Assembly: GCA_025054855.1 (NCBI GenBank)
Contig: JANWZS010000012.1
Location: 1 to 54,347 of the forward strand
From: Candidatus Nitrosocaldus sp.
Lineage (GTDB): Archaea > Thermoproteota > Nitrososphaeria > Nitrososphaerales > Nitrosocaldaceae
Length of the DNA: 54,347 nt
Direction of reading: 5' to 3'
Part shown: positions 52,045 through 54,347 of the stretch, piece by piece
Layout: the number at the start of each line of letters is the position of its first letter
How positions within the stretch are numbered: the stretch's first letter is position 1
Position numbers and translations under genes: made by a program
The notes under the pieces: generated by a model
Told to the model about the DNA's origin: nothing
The model's input: only the letters and a program-made list of their open reading frames with translations
Database searches by the model: none

Positions 52045-52470
52045 CTACACGGTCTTAGCCCTCTTATCCTTCACCCTGGTAGTGAACCTGCTCCTACTGA
52101 TTATGAACCTCTCATGCACAGCCTCCCCGACCTTCTCACGCTCATCGTGCACTTCCACATGGAAGAGGAGCCTCCTACCATCTATGCTTGCTAGTGATGC
52201 ACGTACCCTTATGCTCATACCTAGGGGTGTCGGGGCGATATGCCTTGCATCTATCCTCACACCTACCGTATCCTCATCATCGTGAAGGTATGGCTTGACC
52301 ATATCCCTGCAGAGCCTCTCCATTGCATCTATCATGCTTGGTGTTGATAGCACTCTCCCATCATCTCCGAGGAAGTCTATGACCATGTTAGCGTTCACAC
52401 TCACAACCCTCTCCATCTCCAGCCCTGGTCTGAGCCCTGGGTTCACATCATGGCCTCTCATCTCTGCCAT
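52045..52470 (-). CDS. Hotdog-fold thioesterase, FlK-like
   Basis: The 141-residue protein (ATG 52470, with TTTATCTTA about 25 nt upstream) resembles fluoroacetyl-CoA thioesterase-like hotdog proteins: VSVNANMVIDFLGDDGRVLSTPSMIDAMERL, then VGVRIDARHIAPTPLG and FHVEVHDEREKVGEAVHERF. The FlK catalytic set of Thr, Glu and His appears as T in STPS, E in MERL and H in ARHIAPTP. The frame extends to 52587, but that would cover the CRISPR-like repeat and has no family match. It may clear an unwanted acyl-CoA. It faces the chorismate-lyase-like gene, 30 bp away. Confidence 0.82.
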   Translation of the reverse strand: MAEMRGHDVNPGLRPGLEMERVVSVNANMVIDFLGDDGRVLSTPSMIDAMERLCRDMVKPYLHDDEDTVGVRIDARHIAPTPLGMSIRVRASLASIDGRRLLFHVEVHDEREKVGEAVHERFIISRSRFTTRVKDKRAKTV

Positions 52471-52580
52471 TGGGACGGGTGTGGAATGGCATAAGATAAA
52501 TGTTCTGTCAACACTCGATTTACTGGTAGATGGGGATAGCATACGCATCAGTCCGTCCGTCTGCTCAGGAGTAGATCGAT

Positions 52581-52613
52581 CTCTCAATTCCCTGAACGTA
52601 GCCTATCTACTAC
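52581..52613. repeat. Degenerate solitary CRISPR repeat
   Basis: The first 18 bases, CTCTCAATTCCCTGAACG, equal those of the array repeat 1.1 kb to the right. Six bases of the middle (GAGTTA) and one further base are missing, and the end is TAGCCTATCTACTAC. Orientation is the same as in the array. It lies about 110 bp upstream of the thioesterase start. The surrounding gap 52614-52993 holds no gene that I can support. Confidence 0.85.
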
Positions 52614-52993
52614 AGTAAGGTCAATGCATGTGTAGCCAGCATCTTAATTCAGCATGGGGCATAAGGAAGAGGAGAGGAGGGTATCTATACCACCACCATC
52701 AGATGCAAGGAGTCAGATGCTTCAACTACATGATGATCTGAGAGGCTCATAACATCTGCGGTTATAGATTGCGTGCTGGATGGAGGATGGGTATGTGGGT
52801 ATGGCAGGCTTGTGCCGTTGAGTACAAGTTAATGCTGGTAAGGCATACAGCTACCATAGGCATGATAGCACTGCTGCACTGCTGGAGGATGTATGCAAGA
52901 GGGTCCCTTCTGCATGTGAGAATATATATGAAGAGGCATACCATGAACCTGGATGTTGTAAACTTTATATTGGTGGGAATGTAAGTGGGAATT

Positions 52994-53239
52994 ATGGATT
53001 CAGTTATGAAGATGGATGAGAAAGGAAGGATAACCATCCCCAAGGAGATAAGGGATAGAGTACGATCCAAGAGGTTTAGGATAGATGTTGAGGATGAGAA
53101 GATCATCCTTCTTCCCATTAGAAGCGAGGCTGAGATCGAGAGATACTATGGCATATTCTGTGGGAATGTTGGGGATATGGATGTGGATAAGATTCTTCGG
53201 GATGGTTTAAGGAAACGTGCTAGAGAATTGATGAGATAA
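52994..53239 (+). CDS. AbrB/SpoVT-type antitoxin (VapB-like)
   Basis: The 81-residue protein starts with the swapped-hairpin AbrB motif KMDEKGRITIPKEIRDRV, which binds DNA. The C-terminal 40 residues (IERYYGIFCGNVGDMDVDKIL) form the toxin-binding tail typical of VapB proteins in archaea. ATG 52994 is chosen over the GTG at 52985. It is followed 57 bp later by the PIN-domain gene. VapB would neutralise VapC and repress the operon. Confidence 0.85.
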   Translation: MDSVMKMDEKGRITIPKEIRDRVRSKRFRIDVEDEKIILLPIRSEAEIERYYGIFCGNVGDMDVDKILRDGLRKRARELMR

Positions 53240-53296
53240 GATGAATGCTATTAGAACATCTACTACTAAGCGAGGATTAGAAAAGAGTGATGTGTG

Positions 53297-53677
53297 ATGA
53301 GAAGATACTTTGATGTCAACGTATTCGTCTATTATCTTATTGCAGATAAGAAGTTCGGCGAGATAGCAAAGAGATGGTTGAAGGAGAGCGAAGAGGTATT
53401 AACGGCCCAGATCACTGTATTCGAGTTATATGTGATTCTGCAGGAGTTGACCAATGCAGAGGAGAGCAACCTTGTAAAGAATATAATAGGTGCCATGGAG
53501 GCTTTGGCAGTAGAGTTTATCCCAATAGATGACTGGTCTAAAGTGATAGATGTTATGAAGAGATATGGTCTAGATTTTGAGGATTCTATTCACGTCTACT
53601 CTGCAATCAGTGCCAATGTGGATGAGATAATAAGCAATGATGATGAACTTAAGAAGAAAGTAAATGCTAGATTCTGA
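53297..53677 (+). CDS. PIN-domain ribonuclease toxin (VapC-like)
   Basis: The 126-residue protein has the PIN fold with acidic residues at Asp6 (RRYFDVNVFVYYL), Glu in ITVFELYVIL, Asp in LDFEDSIHVYSAI and Asp in EIISNDDELKK, the four that hold catalytic magnesium. The length is normal for VapC and the gene looks intact, so an active toxin is likely. The stop codon is only 4 bp before the first CRISPR repeat. Start: ATG 53297, with GTG 53294 adjacent. Confidence 0.88.
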   Translation: MRRYFDVNVFVYYLIADKKFGEIAKRWLKESEEVLTAQITVFELYVILQELTNAEESNLVKNIIGAMEALAVEFIPIDDWSKVIDVMKRYGLDFEDSIHVYSAISANVDEIISNDDELKKKVNARF

Positions 53678-53681
53678 CTTG

Positions 53682-54347
53682 CTCTCAATTCCCTGAACGG
53701 AGTTATAGCCTGTGCTACTCGTGTGCGATGGCAGTACACTGCGAATGGTTGATAAGCCTCTCAATTCCCTGAACGGAGTTATAGCCTATGCTACACAGCG
53801 TCTCATTCAACGCATAACGTCGTCGTTATTACGCACTCTCAATTCCCTGAACGGAGTTATAGCCTATGCTACAATTGAGTAAGTATACATTTAATCAGTT
53901 CAAGTTGAGTGCCTCTCAATTCCCTGAACGGAGTTATAGCCTATGCTACTCCTTCTGAATATTCTCCAGTAACTCCTCAATCTTCTGTATGCTCTCAATT
54001 CCCTGAACGGAGTTATAGCCTATGCTACATGGGTCTTCTTGATAAGGGTAGTCGACGAATGGGACCTACCTCTCAATTCCCTGAACGGAGTTATAGCCTG
54101 TGCTACATCTCTGCAAAAACATCTGCGAAAGGTTGCTCGCCGCAAAAACTCTCAATTCCCTGAACGGAGTTATAGCCTGTGCTACCGTAAAAAGCTGGAC
54201 TTTCGTACCTGAAACGAGTATGCTCTATATTGTCTCTCAATTCCCTGAACGGAGTTATAGCCTGTGCTACAGCAAATACTGCAGGCGCAGCATAGAAATA
54301 CTAAGTATCTCTCAATTCCCTGAACGGAGTTATAGCCTGTGCTACTA
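53682..54347 (-). CRISPR. CRISPR array, at least nine 37-bp repeats, runs past the window edge
   Basis: Repeats start at 53682, 53758, 53836, 53913, 53992, 54070, 54149, 54234 and 54309. Spacers are 38-48 bp. Repeats are identical except for base 32: A in repeats 2-5, G in repeat 1 and in 6-9. Read on the minus strand the repeat begins GTAGCAYAGGC and ends GGGAATTGAGAG, like archaeal repeats whose last 8 nt (ATTGAAAS type) form the crRNA 5' handle. Transcription is therefore probably leftward, with the leader beyond the right edge and the oldest spacers next to vapC. No cas gene is in the window, so the subtype cannot be set. Confidence 0.97.

Noticed and set aside
52471-52587. Longer N-terminus for the hotdog thioesterase
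   Set aside because: It would cross the promoter and the CRISPR-like repeat and has no family match; ATG 52470 has a suitable TATA-like element.
52769-52984. 71-codon plus-strand open frame before the antitoxin gene
   Set aside because: No family resemblance, odd Trp/Met/Cys-rich start, and it overlaps the antitoxin promoter region; it looks like chance.
53682-54347. Spacers that target the conjugative block in this window
   Set aside because: By eye I found no matching stretch between the eight complete spacers and the rest of the window; a proper search was not possible.

Overview
The window looks like a chromosomal segment of a thermophilic ammonia-oxidising archaeon (Thaumarchaeota/Nitrososphaeria), most likely close to the Nitrosocaldus lineage. 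This is inferred from gene content; no 16S rRNA or amo gene is present. Archaeal markers are a single-domain histone, MCM, GINS and RFC-small replication proteins, Hel308, 4-demethylwyosine synthase, ribosomal protein S17e, KEOPS Cgi121, F420 biosynthesis genes and two secreted proteins ending in a PEF-type C-terminal sorting tail. Many genes have a TATA box about 25 nt before the start codon and no Shine-Dalgarno, so leaderless transcripts appear common; SD motifs occur mainly inside operons.

Layout. 1-7100: an edge-truncated unknown gene, a decayed nuclease gene, cofH-cofG, a divergent acyl-CoA synthetase, a secreted protein and a nitroreductase. 7100-16300: taw1, an XTP pyrophosphatase, then a replication/repair block with rfcS divergent from gins23-mcm-hel308; mcm carries a 362-residue homing-endonuclease intein in its Walker B motif, and a perfect 16-bp palindrome sits just upstream of rfcS. 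16400-34700: ordinary housekeeping genes (MFS transporter, Trm112, ilvE, tRNA-Gly, S17e, a ubiquitin-like protein, cgi121, a Tan1-like protein, sua5, DUF373, Nudix, pyrF, an NHL propeller with a frameshift, DUF72, purA, TatD-like, histone, tRNA-Cys).

34788-48853, starting right after tRNA-Cys, is a conjugative-element-like block: an AAA+ ATPase, a ribbon-helix-helix regulator divergent from a truncated TFB-like factor with paired operator repeats between them, a ParB-like protein, a VirB4 ATPase, a large surface protein, a VirB6-like channel, a PrgI/VirB3-like protein, a small two-helix VirB2-like protein and a VirD4/TraG-like coupling ATPase. No integrase, relaxase or att repeat was found. 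It is therefore either a degraded integrated conjugative element or a resident DNA-transfer machine comparable in parts to the crenarchaeal Ced/Ted importers.

48897-52500 holds a UbiE-like methyltransferase, an atypical SDR, a polytopic membrane protein coupled to a chorismate-lyase-like (DUF98) protein, and a FlK-like hotdog thioesterase, possibly a small aromatic/isoprenoid pathway. The right end has a degenerate solitary CRISPR repeat, an AbrB/PIN toxin-antitoxin pair, and a CRISPR array (nine 37-bp repeats to the window edge) starting 4 bp after the toxin stop codon. No cas genes are in the window; the leader is inferred to lie beyond the right edge.
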